Assembly: GCF_900103845.1 (NCBI RefSeq)
Contig: NZ_FNIJ01000005.1
Span: forward strand, 124,001 to 188,000
Source of the DNA: Pseudomonas jinjuensis
GTDB lineage: Bacteria; Pseudomonadota; Gammaproteobacteria; Pseudomonadales; Pseudomonadaceae
Length of the DNA stretch: 64,000 bases
Direction: 5' to 3'
The notes under the pieces were generated by a model, which had not been told where the DNA came from, did no database searches, and saw nothing but the letters and a program-made list of their open reading frames with translations. The position numbers and the translations under genes were made by a program. Positions 1-8,690 of this stretch are shown piece by piece (the first letter of the stretch is position 1; each line of letters starts with the position of its first letter).

Positions 1-1138
1 GGCGCTGATCGCCGCCAGCGAGCCGGTGGAGGACGCGCGGCGCGGCGGCGAGGAACTGCTCGGTCTGTTCTACACCGGCGGCACCACCGGTTTCCCCAAG
101 GGCGTGATGCTCAGCCACCGGAACTTCTGGAGCAGCCAGATCGCCCTCGCCAGCGAGAAATTCTTCCAGCCGGAGGAAACCATGCTGCGGGTCGCGCCGA
201 TGTTCCATCTGGCGGACATGGCGCTGGGCTACGTCGCCACGCTGCTCAACCACACCCACGTGATCCTGCCGGCGTTCGCCCCGCTGGAAGTGGCGGCGGC
301 GATCCAGCGCCACCACGTGCAGACGACCATCCTGGTGCCGACCATGATCCAGATGCTGGTCAGCCATCCGCAGCTGGCCGGCTACGACCTGTCCTCGCTG
401 CGCCTGATGGTCTACGGCGCCTCGCCGATCCAGGAACGCCTGCTGCACGACGTCCAGGCCAGGCTGCCGGGGCTGCAGCTGTGCCAGGCCTACGGGCAGA
501 CCGAGATGGGCCCGCTGATCTCCACCCTCGGCCCCGACCAGCACACGCCGGAGGCCGCCGCCCGCGGCATGCTGCGCTCCTGCGGCCGCCCCGGGCGCGC
601 GCTGGAGGTGCGCATCGTCGACGCGGAGGGCAGGGAAGTGCCGCGCGGCGAGGTGGGCGAGATCGCCGTGCGCGGGCCCAACGCCATGCAGGGCTACTGG
701 AACAAGCCGGAACAGACCGCCGCCGTGCTCCGCGAGGACGGCTGGCTGCTCACCGGCGACGGCGCCTACATGAACGAGGACGGCTACCTGTTCATCGTCG
801 ACCGGGTCAAGGACATGATCGTCACCGGCGGCGAGAACGTCTTCTCCGCCGAAGTGGAAAACGCCCTCGCCAGCCACCCGGACGTCGCCATGTGCGCGGT
901 GATCGGCATTCCCAGCGCGGAGTGGGGCGAGTCGGTGCACGCGGTGGTGGTCCCCCGGCCCGGCTGCGCGCCGTCGGTGGATGAGCTGCTCGCCCACTGC
1001 CGTGCGCGCGTCGCCAACTACAAGACGCCGAAGAGCATCGAGTTCCGCAGCGAACTGCCGCTGTCCGGGGCGGGCAAGGTGCTGAAGACCGAGCTGCGCG
1101 CGCCGTTCTGGAAGGGCGCTTCGCGCAGCGTGGCCTGA
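1..1138 (+). CDS. Acyl-CoA ligase (AMP-dependent synthetase), 5' end outside window
   Basis: C-terminal part of an ANL-superfamily ligase that adenylates a carboxylic acid and transfers it to CoA. The frame is open to the window edge, so the GTG at 26 is not the true start. Visible motifs: the AMP-binding P-loop YTGGTTGFPKG, the YGQTE motif, the GYWNKPEQT and TGDGAYMNEDGY core, the hinge VDRVKDMIVTGGENV, and the C-terminal catalytic lysine in GAGKVLKTELR. About 370 residues are visible; the family is usually 500-560. The acid it activates cannot be told. Its place ahead of the DUF1302/DUF1329/RND set suggests a hydrophobic acid, which is inference. Confidence 0.9.
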   Translation, partial: ALIAASEPVEDARRGGEELLGLFYTGGTTGFPKGVMLSHRNFWSSQIALASEKFFQPEETMLRVAPMFHLADMALGYVATLLNHTHVILPAFAPLEVAAAIQRHHVQTTILVPTMIQMLVSHPQLAGYDLSSLRLMVYGASPIQERLLHDVQARLPGLQLCQAYGQTEMGPLISTLGPDQHTPEAAARGMLRSCGRPGRALEVRIVDAEGREVPRGEVGEIAVRGPNAMQGYWNKPEQTAAVLREDGWLLTGDGAYMNEDGYLFIVDRVKDMIVTGGENVFSAEVENALASHPDVAMCAVIGIPSAEWGESVHAVVVPRPGCAPSVDELLAHCRARVANYKTPKSIEFRSELPLSGAGKVLKTELRAPFWKGASRSVA

Positions 1139-1286
1139 GCGGCGCACGCGCCCGGGGCCGCGTTCGCGGCCGTGGTGGATCGATGGAGCCGATCCACCCT
1201 ACGGAAACTCCGGAGCCGGACGATCCCTTGGCCGTAGGGGGATGAGGCTTTTCTCATCCGCCATTGCGGGGCCGCGTTCGCGCTCC

Positions 1287-1328
1287 GCCCACCTCCCATA
1301 CCTCCAAGCCCACCTCCCATACCTCCAA
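1287..1328. repeat. Two exact tandem copies of a 21-bp unit
   Basis: The units at 1287-1307 and 1308-1328 are identical and begin GCCCACCTCCCATACCTCC. Two copies only, no spacer, so this is a short tandem duplication and not a CRISPR. Confidence 0.9.
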
Positions 1329-1330
1329 AT

Positions 1331-1356
1331 CGTTCCCACGCTCCCGCGTGGGAACG
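1331..1356. repeat. REP-like palindrome, 10-bp perfect stem
   Basis: Arms CGTTCCCACG and CGTGGGAACG flank the loop CTCCCG. The same palindrome occurs in the opposite orientation at 11573-11594 with loop CGGGAG, so it is a dispersed family. Confidence 0.85.
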
Positions 1357-1623
1357 CATCCGTGGACGCTCCTGCGTCCGCTTCTTCGCGGGCATGGCCC
1401 GCTCCTACAAAAGAACGCCGTGCGCCGGGACACTCCTTCCCCTCCCACCCCGGCAGGGGTCCCAAACCTCCTACCCCTCCCGCCTGGGGAGGGGGTATGC
1501 GGCCCGCGAAGCCCGTTTACTAACCCCAGCCAATCGCTGACCGAGGACCGCTAGGGAAGGGGCGGCTCGGAGGAGGGTTGGCCGTTTCGTCCCCCACGAA
1601 CGGGATCACTTAGGGAAGGCACA

Positions 1624-3507
1624 ATGACAACAACAATCGCTTCACACGCCACCGGTTTCGTCCGCCACGCGCTGGGCCGCGCGGTCCTGCTGGGCATGCT
1701 GGGAGCCGCTGCCGGGAACGCCCAGGCATTCAACTTCGAGATCGGCGACGGCTGGTCCGGCAGCCTCGACACCACGCTTTCCTTCGGCAGCAGCTGGCGC
1801 GCCGAGGAGCGCGACAACGAGCTGTACAGCCGCCTCGACGGCCAGGTGATCGGCAAGAACGATGGCCTCGGCGGCTCCAACACCGACGGCGGCAACCTCA
1901 ACTACGACCGTGGCGACCGCTTCTCCACCGTCGCCAAGTTCCTCTCCGAGCTGTCGGTGAGCAAGGACGAGATGGGCGGTCTGCTGCGCGTCAAGGGCTG
2001 GTACGACCAGGCGCTGGAAGACGAGGACGTGCACTTCGGCAACCAGGCCAACGGCTACCAGCGCAAGCCGCTGTCCGACGACGGCTTCGAGGACCTGCAG
2101 AAGAACAAGGGCGTCTACCTGCTCGACGCCTACGTCTACGACACCTACTACCTCGACGAGCACCCGCTGCAGGTGCGTCTCGGCCGCCAGGTGCTGAACT
2201 GGGGCGAAAGCCTGTTCGTCCAGGGCGTCAACCAGATCAACCCGCTGGACGTGCCGTCCCTGCGCCGCCCGGGCACCGAGATCAAGGAAGCGCTGCTGCC
2301 GGTATGGATGATCTCCGGCAGCTTCGGCCTCAGCGACGGCCTGTCGCTGGAGTCCTTCTACCAGTTCAAGTGGGAGCCCACCGTCATCGAGGGCTGCGGC
2401 AACTACTGGTCGGTCACCGAGACCATCGTCTCCACCCATCCGGGCGGCTGCACCATGGCCACCTCGCTGACCAACGTCAGCAACCCGGTGGGCTTCGCCA
2501 CCGGCGCGCGCCTGCCGCTGGTCAAGGGCAAGGACGCCAAGGACTCCGGACAGTGGGGTATCGCGCTGCGCTACCTGGTGGATTCCATCGACACCGAGTT
2601 CGGCCTCTACGCCATGAACATCCATGCGCGCACGCCCAACGTCTCCGCGCAGACCGGCGACTGGGGTGCGATTCCGGTCGGCGTCGCCGGGCGTGGCGCG
2701 CCCTTCCTCAACCCGGTGCAGCTGCACCAGGACCTGCCGTTCGGCGCCACCTCCACCAGCGCCTTCTGGGAGTACCCGGAGAACATCCGCCTGTACGGCA
2801 TCAGCGCCGCCACCACCCTGGCCGGCTGGTCGGTGGGCAGCGAGCTGAGCTACTCGCCGAACGTCCCGGTGCAGCGCAACGGCAACGACGTGCTCGCCGC
2901 CGCCCTGCAGGGCGTGGGTCCGGTGGGCGCGGAGGCGCAGGCGATCGGCCAGAACGCCTACCTGCGCGGCTACGACCGCTTCGAGAAGACCCAGCTGCAG
3001 ATCAACGGCATCAACCTGTTCCCCAACGTGCTGGGCGCCTCCAGCCTGCAGGTGGCCGCCGAGATCGCCTTCCAGTGGAACGACGTGCCGCAGGGCGACG
3101 ACGACCTGCGCTACGGCCGCGGCTTCATCTTCGGCAGCGGCTCCCACCCGACCTACGGCGGCAACACCTGCGGCCCGCGCAACCCGCAGCCGGACGGCTG
3201 CAAGGACGACGGCTACGTCACCGACTTCGCCTGGGGCTACCGCCTGCGCGGCCAGCTGGAATACCCCGACCTGCTGGGCATCGGCGTGGCCACCTACCCG
3301 AGCCTGTTCCTCGGCCAGGACGTGGAAGGGGTATCGATGGACGGCCAGTTCAACGAGGGCCGCTTCACCGTGGGCACCGGCGTGCGCTTCGACTACCTGA
3401 AGCAGCACAGCCTGGAATTCAACTACGTCACCTTCAACAACGACGCCGAATACGACCCGCTGCGCGACCGCGACTACTACTCGGTCAACTACAGCTACAA
3501 GTTCTGA
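1624..3507 (+). CDS. DUF1302 family outer-membrane protein
   Basis: 627 aa, about the usual DUF1302 length. A signal peptide ends near AQA (residues 33-35). The mature part has alternating polar/hydrophobic strands rich in G, Y and N and ends in YSVNYSYKF with a C-terminal Phe, as expected of an outer-membrane beta barrel. Start ATG 1624 follows an AGGGAAGGC-like ribosome site. It is first of a co-directional set (DUF1302, DUF1329, YCF48-like, RND) that recurs in Pseudomonas and related genera near genes for degrading hydrophobic compounds. The role as a surface component for uptake or export of such compounds is inferred; no substrate is established. Confidence 0.88.
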   Translation: MTTTIASHATGFVRHALGRAVLLGMLGAAAGNAQAFNFEIGDGWSGSLDTTLSFGSSWRAEERDNELYSRLDGQVIGKNDGLGGSNTDGGNLNYDRGDRFSTVAKFLSELSVSKDEMGGLLRVKGWYDQALEDEDVHFGNQANGYQRKPLSDDGFEDLQKNKGVYLLDAYVYDTYYLDEHPLQVRLGRQVLNWGESLFVQGVNQINPLDVPSLRRPGTEIKEALLPVWMISGSFGLSDGLSLESFYQFKWEPTVIEGCGNYWSVTETIVSTHPGGCTMATSLTNVSNPVGFATGARLPLVKGKDAKDSGQWGIALRYLVDSIDTEFGLYAMNIHARTPNVSAQTGDWGAIPVGVAGRGAPFLNPVQLHQDLPFGATSTSAFWEYPENIRLYGISAATTLAGWSVGSELSYSPNVPVQRNGNDVLAAALQGVGPVGAEAQAIGQNAYLRGYDRFEKTQLQINGINLFPNVLGASSLQVAAEIAFQWNDVPQGDDDLRYGRGFIFGSGSHPTYGGNTCGPRNPQPDGCKDDGYVTDFAWGYRLRGQLEYPDLLGIGVATYPSLFLGQDVEGVSMDGQFNEGRFTVGTGVRFDYLKQHSLEFNYVTFNNDAEYDPLRDRDYYSVNYSYKF

Positions 3508-3520
3508 CGAGGACACTGCC

Positions 3521-4879
3521 ATGAAAACAATAACGATGCGCCGCACCCCGCTGGCCTGCATGCTGGCGGCCACCCTGTCCCTCGGCGCCGGCAGCGCCTG
3601 GGCCAAGCTGACTGCGGAAGAGGCCGCGCGCCTGGGCGCCGACCTGACCCCGGTGGGCGCCGAGAAGGCCGGCAACGCCGATGGCAGCATCCCGGCGTGG
3701 GATGGCGGCCTGACCACGCCGCCGGCCGGCTGGAGCGCCGACAAGGGCTACATCGATCCCTTTCCGCAGGACAAGCCGCAGCTGGTCATCACCGCGGCCA
3801 ACGCCGAGCAGTACAAGGACAGGCTGACCCCCGGCACCCTGGCGCTGCTGAAGAAGTACGACAACTTCAAGATGCCGATCTACCAGACCCGGCGCACCGC
3901 CGCGCTGCCCACGGAAGTCACCGACAAGGCGAAAGCGCAGTCCACCCAGGTCGAGCTGCAGGGCTTCGGCGTGAGCAACCTGGCCGACTCCAACATCCCG
4001 TTCCCGATTCCGAAGAACGGCCTGGAGGCGATCTGGAACCACCTGGTGCGCTACATGGGCGGCGGCTTCGACCGCACCTACCACTGGTTCCCGGTGCGCA
4101 GCGGCGGCGATTCCTACAAGGTCGGCTTCCGCGAATACCGCATCTACAACCAGAACATGGACCGCGGCGACAACAACCGCCTGTTCAACATCCTCGGCTA
4201 CTTCCTCGAGCCGGCGACCCTGCAGGGCACCGTGTACCTGGTCAAGGAGCCGGTGGACCAGGTCGCCGAGGCGCGTTCGGCGTGGATCTACAACTCCGGC
4301 GCGCGGCGCGTGCGGCGTGCCCCGGACCTGGCCTACGACAACGTCAGCGACGGCACCGAGAGCATGCGCGTGACCGACCAGTACGACGGCTACAACGGCG
4401 CGCCGGACCGCTACGAGTGGAAGCTGGTGGGCAAGAAGGAACTGTACGTGCCGTACAACGCCTACAAGCTCTCGGACAAGTCGCTGAAGTACTCGTCGAT
4501 TCTGCAGAAGGGCACCATCAATTCCGACCTGATGCGCTACGAGCTGCACCGCGCCTGGGTCGTCGAGGGCACCCTGAAGACCGGCCAGAAGCACATCTAC
4601 GGCAAGCGCGTGATGTTCCTCGACGAGGACAGCTGGACCGTGCTGGAAGAGGACGCCTACGACACCCGCGGCCAGCTGTGGCGAGTCGGCGTGCACCCGC
4701 TGATCCAGTTCTACGACGTCAAGCTGCCCTGGTATCGCGCCAACATCTGGCATGACCTGTCCAACGGCAACTACCTGGTCGGCGGCCTGGACAACGAGGT
4801 CAAGCAGCCGTGGAAGTTCGGCGTGAAGGGCCGCCAGGCCGAGTTCCAGCCGGACGCCCTGCGCCGCGCCGGGCACTGA
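3521..4879 (+). CDS. DUF1329 family periplasmic protein (LolA/LolB-like fold)
   Basis: 452 aa with a clear signal peptide ending AWA (26-28), so exported. The body matches DUF1329: an early DGSIPAWDGG motif, then DNNRLFNILGYF, and a C-terminal region with LWRVGVHPLIQFYDV. DUF1329 proteins are placed in the outer-membrane lipoprotein-sorting-like fold class. They are almost always encoded next to DUF1302, as here (13 nt downstream of its stop). It probably shuttles a hydrophobic ligand across the periplasm together with the barrel and the RND pump; this is inferred from fold and context. Confidence 0.88.
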   Translation: MKTITMRRTPLACMLAATLSLGAGSAWAKLTAEEAARLGADLTPVGAEKAGNADGSIPAWDGGLTTPPAGWSADKGYIDPFPQDKPQLVITAANAEQYKDRLTPGTLALLKKYDNFKMPIYQTRRTAALPTEVTDKAKAQSTQVELQGFGVSNLADSNIPFPIPKNGLEAIWNHLVRYMGGGFDRTYHWFPVRSGGDSYKVGFREYRIYNQNMDRGDNNRLFNILGYFLEPATLQGTVYLVKEPVDQVAEARSAWIYNSGARRVRRAPDLAYDNVSDGTESMRVTDQYDGYNGAPDRYEWKLVGKKELYVPYNAYKLSDKSLKYSSILQKGTINSDLMRYELHRAWVVEGTLKTGQKHIYGKRVMFLDEDSWTVLEEDAYDTRGQLWRVGVHPLIQFYDVKLPWYRANIWHDLSNGNYLVGGLDNEVKQPWKFGVKGRQAEFQPDALRRAGH

Positions 4880-4894
4880 GCCCGGAATGTGCGA

Positions 4895-4918
4895 CGGCGG
4901 CTCCCAGTGGGGCCGCCG
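4895..4918 (+). terminator. Hairpin between DUF1329 and YCF48-like genes
   Basis: CGGCGGC at 4895-4901 pairs with GCCGCCG at 4912-4918 around a 10-nt loop. No T-run follows, so it may be an attenuator or an mRNA-stabilising hairpin inside the operon and not a full terminator. Confidence 0.4.
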
Positions 4919-4965
4919 GTTGCCGTTCCATTCGAGAACATTCCAATAAGAACGAGGAGCCGCCA

Positions 4966-5922
4966 ATGGCTATCTTCGCCAAGCCCGCCCGCGCGCTGCT
5001 GTGCGCCGCGCTGATCGCGGCGTCCACGGCCGAGGCCCGGGCGCCCGCCGCGGGCGAGCCGCGCATCCGCACCGACCGCATCATCCTGCTCGACATCCAG
5101 CGCGTCGGCGGCCAGCTGTTCAGCGCCGGCGAGCAGGGCTGGATTCTCCGCTCGGACGACGACGGCGCCAGCTGGCAGGCCGTGCAGACGCCGGCGGACC
5201 GCACCCTGACCGGCCTGGCCTTCGCCGACGACCGGCTCGGCATCGCCGTCGGCCACGGCGCCACCCTGCTGCGCACGACCGACGGCGGCCGGCAGTGGAC
5301 GAAGGTCGAGCTGGACGGCATCGGCCGCGACTCGCTGCTCGGCGTCACCCATCTCGGCGGCCAGCGCTTCGTCGTCTACGGCGCCTTCGGCCACTACCTG
5401 GAATCCCTCGATGGCGGCCTGAGCTGGGAGCGCAAGCCGGTGCTCGACGAGGAGTTCGACCGCCACATCGCCCGCGTTCTCAAGGTCGGCGGGCAGCTGT
5501 TCCTGTTCGGCGAGTCCGGCACCCTGCTGCGCTCCAGCGACCTCGGCGCCAGCTGGGAACGCCTGCCGTCGCCCTACGAGGGCTCCTTCTTCGGCGGCCT
5601 CGCCACCTCCAGCGGCACGCTGCTGGCCTTCGGCATGCGCGGCAACCTGTACCGCTCCACGGACCACGGCGACAGCTGGACGAAGGTCCCGCTGGAGACC
5701 CGGGCCGCGCTGCAGGGCGGGCTGGTCCTGGCGGACGGGCGCATCGTCCTGCTCGGCAACGCCGGGCTGGTCGCTATCAGCGACGACGACGGGCGCAGCT
5801 TCGCGCCGGGCGACAAGGCCCGCGGCGGCCTCGCCCAGGCGGTAGCGGTGGCGGACGGCCTGCTGGCGGTCGGCGACAGCGGGGTTCAGGCGCTGCGCCT
5901 GGCCTCATCGACAGCGAACTGA
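4966..5922 (+). CDS. YCF48/BNR-repeat exported beta-propeller protein
   Basis: 318 aa from ATG 4966, chosen because GAACGAGGAGCC lies just upstream and a signal peptide (MAIFAKPARALLCAALIAAS...) begins there; a longer open frame from 4810 lacks such a signal. At least five Asp-box-type repeats are visible (SDDDGASW, TTDGGRQW, SLDGGLSW, SSDLGASW, STDHGDSW), diagnostic of a sialidase/YCF48-like propeller. It lies between the DUF1329 and RND genes and ends 7 nt before the latter, so it is translationally linked. It is probably a periplasmic scaffold for the transporter; it lacks evident glycosidase active-site residues. Confidence 0.88.
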   Translation: MAIFAKPARALLCAALIAASTAEARAPAAGEPRIRTDRIILLDIQRVGGQLFSAGEQGWILRSDDDGASWQAVQTPADRTLTGLAFADDRLGIAVGHGATLLRTTDGGRQWTKVELDGIGRDSLLGVTHLGGQRFVVYGAFGHYLESLDGGLSWERKPVLDEEFDRHIARVLKVGGQLFLFGESGTLLRSSDLGASWERLPSPYEGSFFGGLATSSGTLLAFGMRGNLYRSTDHGDSWTKVPLETRAALQGGLVLADGRIVLLGNAGLVAISDDDGRSFAPGDKARGGLAQAVAVADGLLAVGDSGVQALRLASSTAN

Positions 5923-5929
5923 GGTTGCT

Positions 5930-8335
5930 ATGAGTCAATTCCAAGACAGCCGTGGTCTGCAGTCCGACCTCGATGAAGCGCGGCTCGACCGCCAGCATTT
6001 CTCCCGCGGTCTGGTCGGCCGGGTCTCGTACTGGATCTTCCATTTCCGCCGGCCGCTGCTGGCCTTCTTCATCCTGGTGACGATCGCGCTGGCCTTCAGC
6101 GCCACGCGCCTGCGGGTGGAGGCGGGCTTCTCCAAGATGATCCCGCTGCAGCACGAATACATGCAGTCGTTCCTCAAGTACCAGGACGACTTCGGCGGCG
6201 CCAACAAGGTGCTGCTGGCGCTGAAGAGCGAGAAGGGCGACATCTTCACCCCCGGCTTCATGGACAGCCTGCGCCAGGTGACCGAGGAGGTGTTCTACGT
6301 CAGGGGCGTGGAGCGCAGTTCGGTGACCTCGCTGTTCACCGCCAACGTCCGCTACAACGAGGTGATGGAGGACGGTTTCCGCGGCGGCAACATAGTCGCC
6401 GCCGACTTCTCCGGCACTCCGGAACAGCTCGGGGCGGTGCGCGAGAACGTGCTCAAGTCAGACTGGGTCGGGCGCATCGTCGCCAACGACCTGAGCGCGG
6501 CGATGGTGGTCGCCAACCTGCAGGAAATCGATCCGGAAACCGGCGAGCGGCTGGACCTGCAGCAGGTCGGCCGGGCGCTGGAGGCGATCCGCGCCAAGCA
6601 CGAGAAGGACGGCGTCAGCGTCCACATCATCGGCTTCGCCAAGTCGGTGGGCGACATCGCCGACGGCTCGGCGGGCGTGCTGCTGTTCTTCGCCCTGGCC
6701 TTCCTGATCACCGCGGCGCTGCTCTACTGGTACTCCGGCTCGCGCATGCTCACCGCCTGGGCGCTGATCTGCGCGCTGGTGCCGGTGGTCTGGCTGCTCG
6801 GCCTGCTGCCGCTGCTCGGGCTGGCGCTCGACCCGATGTCGATCCTGGTGCCGTTCCTGATCTTCTCCATCGGCGTGTCCCACGCGGTGCAGATGACCAA
6901 CGCCTGGCGCCTGGAAACCCTGCACGGCCACGACGGCCTGACCGCCTCGCGCAACTGCTTCCAGAAGCTGTTCATCCCCGGCGCCATGGCGCTGCTGGCC
7001 AACGCCCTGGGCTTCCTGGTGATCGCCTTCGTGCAGATCGAGATGGTCCGCGAGCTGGCGATCACCGCCACCCTCGGCGTCAGCCTGATGATCCTCACCA
7101 ACAAGCTGCTGCTGCCGATCCTGCTGTCGTTCATGCGCTTCTCGGCGCGTGACGCGGAACACCTGAAAGGCAAGGAAACCGCCGGCGACTGGCTGTGGGA
7201 ACGCCTCGGCCCGCTGGCGACGCGCAAGGGCGGCGCGGCGGTGATAGTCGTCGCGCTGGCGCTGCTCGGCTTCGGCCTGTGGGAAGCCGGCCAGCTGAAG
7301 GTCGGCGACATGGGCCAGGGCGTGCCGGAACTGCGCCCGGACTCGCGCTACAACCAGGACGTGGCGCTGATCACCCGCGACTTCGCCATCGGCGTCGACC
7401 TGCTGCAGGTGGTGGCGGAAGCCAACAACGGCAGCGATTCGCCCTGCGTCGACCGGGCGGTGCTGGGCAAGGTCGAGGACTTCGAGTTCGCCATGAAGCA
7501 GACCGACGGCGTCGGCACCGTGCGCGGGCTGGCCGGCTTCGTCGGGCAGGTCACCCAGGGCTACGCGGAGACCTTCGTCAAGTGGCGCGCGGTGCCCGAG
7601 GAGCGCGCGCAGATCGCCCAGGGCGTCGGCTTCGCCACCCGCCTCGGCAACGAGCTGATGAACTCCACCTGCACCGCCATGCCGATCTCGCTGTACACCG
7701 AGGACCACCAGGCTTCGACCATCGACCACATCATCCAGCGGATCAAGGCGTTCAAGGCCGCCAACGACAGCGACCAGCTGCGCTTCCAGCTCGCCAGCGG
7801 CAACGTCGGCGTGATGGCCGCGACCAACGAGGCGGTGGCCGCCGCGGACAAGTGGGTGAACCTGGCGCTGTTCGCCTCGGTGACGCTGCTCTGCCTGCTG
7901 AGCTTCCGTTCGCTGCGCATCACCCTCTGCATCATCCTGCCGCTGGCGCTGGTGACCGTGCTGTGCAACGCGCTGATGGCGCTGCTCGGCATCGGCCTCA
8001 AGGTCAACACCCTGCCGGTGGTGGCGCTCGGCGTCGGGGTAGGGGTGGACTACGGCATCTACCTGTTCGAGCGCATCCGCCACGAGATGCACTCGCGCAA
8101 CCTGGACCTGCGCGCGGCCTTCGTCGAGTCCCTGAAGCAGCGCGGCACCGCCTCGCTGTTCACCGCGGTGACCATGACCATCTCGGTCAGCACCTGGCTG
8201 TTCTCCACCCTCAAGTTCCAGGCGGACATGGGCCTGCTGCTGGCCTTCATGTTCCTGGTCAACGTATTCGGCGCCATCCTCCTGCTCCCCGCGCTGGCCG
8301 CATGGCTGGTGCGCCCGGCGGGCAAGGTGGCCTGA
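5930..8335 (+). CDS. RND-superfamily (MMPL-type) transporter
   Basis: 801 aa. One N-terminal membrane segment near residues 45-65 is followed by a large periplasmic loop, a block of membrane spans (about 240-410), a second loop, and a second membrane block including GVGVGVDYGIYLFERI. The two-fold repeat is typical of MMPL/HAE3-like RND exporters; length fits. Members export or move hydrophobic molecules (hopanoids, lipids) using proton motive force. It is last of the DUF1302-DUF1329-YCF48-RND set, so all four may form one envelope-spanning machine. The direction of transport is not settled by sequence. Confidence 0.9.
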   Translation: MSQFQDSRGLQSDLDEARLDRQHFSRGLVGRVSYWIFHFRRPLLAFFILVTIALAFSATRLRVEAGFSKMIPLQHEYMQSFLKYQDDFGGANKVLLALKSEKGDIFTPGFMDSLRQVTEEVFYVRGVERSSVTSLFTANVRYNEVMEDGFRGGNIVAADFSGTPEQLGAVRENVLKSDWVGRIVANDLSAAMVVANLQEIDPETGERLDLQQVGRALEAIRAKHEKDGVSVHIIGFAKSVGDIADGSAGVLLFFALAFLITAALLYWYSGSRMLTAWALICALVPVVWLLGLLPLLGLALDPMSILVPFLIFSIGVSHAVQMTNAWRLETLHGHDGLTASRNCFQKLFIPGAMALLANALGFLVIAFVQIEMVRELAITATLGVSLMILTNKLLLPILLSFMRFSARDAEHLKGKETAGDWLWERLGPLATRKGGAAVIVVALALLGFGLWEAGQLKVGDMGQGVPELRPDSRYNQDVALITRDFAIGVDLLQVVAEANNGSDSPCVDRAVLGKVEDFEFAMKQTDGVGTVRGLAGFVGQVTQGYAETFVKWRAVPEERAQIAQGVGFATRLGNELMNSTCTAMPISLYTEDHQASTIDHIIQRIKAFKAANDSDQLRFQLASGNVGVMAATNEAVAAADKWVNLALFASVTLLCLLSFRSLRITLCIILPLALVTVLCNALMALLGIGLKVNTLPVVALGVGVGVDYGIYLFERIRHEMHSRNLDLRAAFVESLKQRGTASLFTAVTMTISVSTWLFSTLKFQADMGLLLAFMFLVNVFGAILLLPALAAWLVRPAGKVA

Positions 8336-8357
8336 AGCAGCGCTTGTCGTGCGGCGC

Positions 8358-8377
8358 CGGCGGCCTTCGGGCCGCCG
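8358..8377 (+). terminator. Hairpin with UUCG tetraloop after RND gene
   Basis: CGGCGGCC-TTCG-GGCCGCCG is a perfect 8-bp stem 22 nt after the RND stop. There is only a weak T stretch after it; stable UUCG hairpins are common terminators in high-GC Pseudomonas. Confidence 0.6.
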
Positions 8378-8510
8378 TTCGGGTCCCGGGCGGTGCCGTT
8401 CATTGGCATTGGTTTTCCCCGGGACCTTTCTTTTTGTGCGCCGGCCTTGGTGGCGGATAACGCTGGCGCGTTATGCCTACGTGGCTGCTCATGGCCCGCT
8501 TGACGCCATA

Positions 8511-8604
8511 CCTGTAGGAGCCAGCTTGCTGGCGATTGCCGTATTCTCCTTCCACGCCGACGTTGAGGGAAAACCTGGTTCGCCAGCAAGCTGGCTCCTA
8601 CAGG
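8511..8604. repeat. REPIN: two 25-bp inverted REP arms around a 44-bp spacer
   Basis: The left arm (8511-8535, starts CCTGTAGGAGCCAGCTTGC) is perfectly complementary to the right arm (8580-8604). Its spacer is nearly identical to that of the element at 31424-31531, so the whole unit is dispersed as one piece, as expected of a REPIN moved by a RAYT transposase (none is encoded here). Confidence 0.88.
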
Positions 8605-8690
8605 TTCTGTGCGTGTTTCAAGGGCGGCGCGACTCCATGTAGGAGCGGGCCATGCCCGCGACCCGCGCGCATCGCGCGCCTATGGCGCGT

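Larger units (their letters stand above)
1139..1623. other. Intergenic region with REP-type palindromes and a tandem repeat
   Basis: No credible gene in 485 nt. It holds an imperfect inverted repeat around 1170-1203 (GTGGATCGATGGAGCCGATCCAC core), a perfect 21-bp tandem duplication, a 10-bp-stem palindrome, part of a REP (GGGCATGGCCCGCTCCTAC, about 1391-1409) and a pyrimidine/purine-rich hairpin near 1475-1497. These look like mobile REP-class noise between the ligase and the DUF1302 gene. The promoter of the next gene may lie in 1500-1623; I see no convincing -35/-10. Confidence 0.6.
8336..8690. other. Intergenic: terminator hairpin plus dense REP elements
   Basis: 355 nt between convergent genes, with no coding potential. 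Contents in order: a UUCG-loop hairpin (8358-8377), a copy of the GTGGCGGATAACGCTGGCG repeat (about 8450-8470), a full REPIN (8511-8604), and a second REP beginning GTAGGAGCGGGCCATGCCC (about 8639). Confidence 0.75.

Noticed and set aside
1287-1328. Possible CRISPR-like repeat
   Set aside because: Two adjacent copies with no spacer and no cas genes.
1642-3744. 700-aa open frame on the minus strand opposite DUF1302
   Set aside because: High-GC antisense shadow: low-complexity Val/Ala/Gln composition, no domain, and the plus-strand gene is clear.
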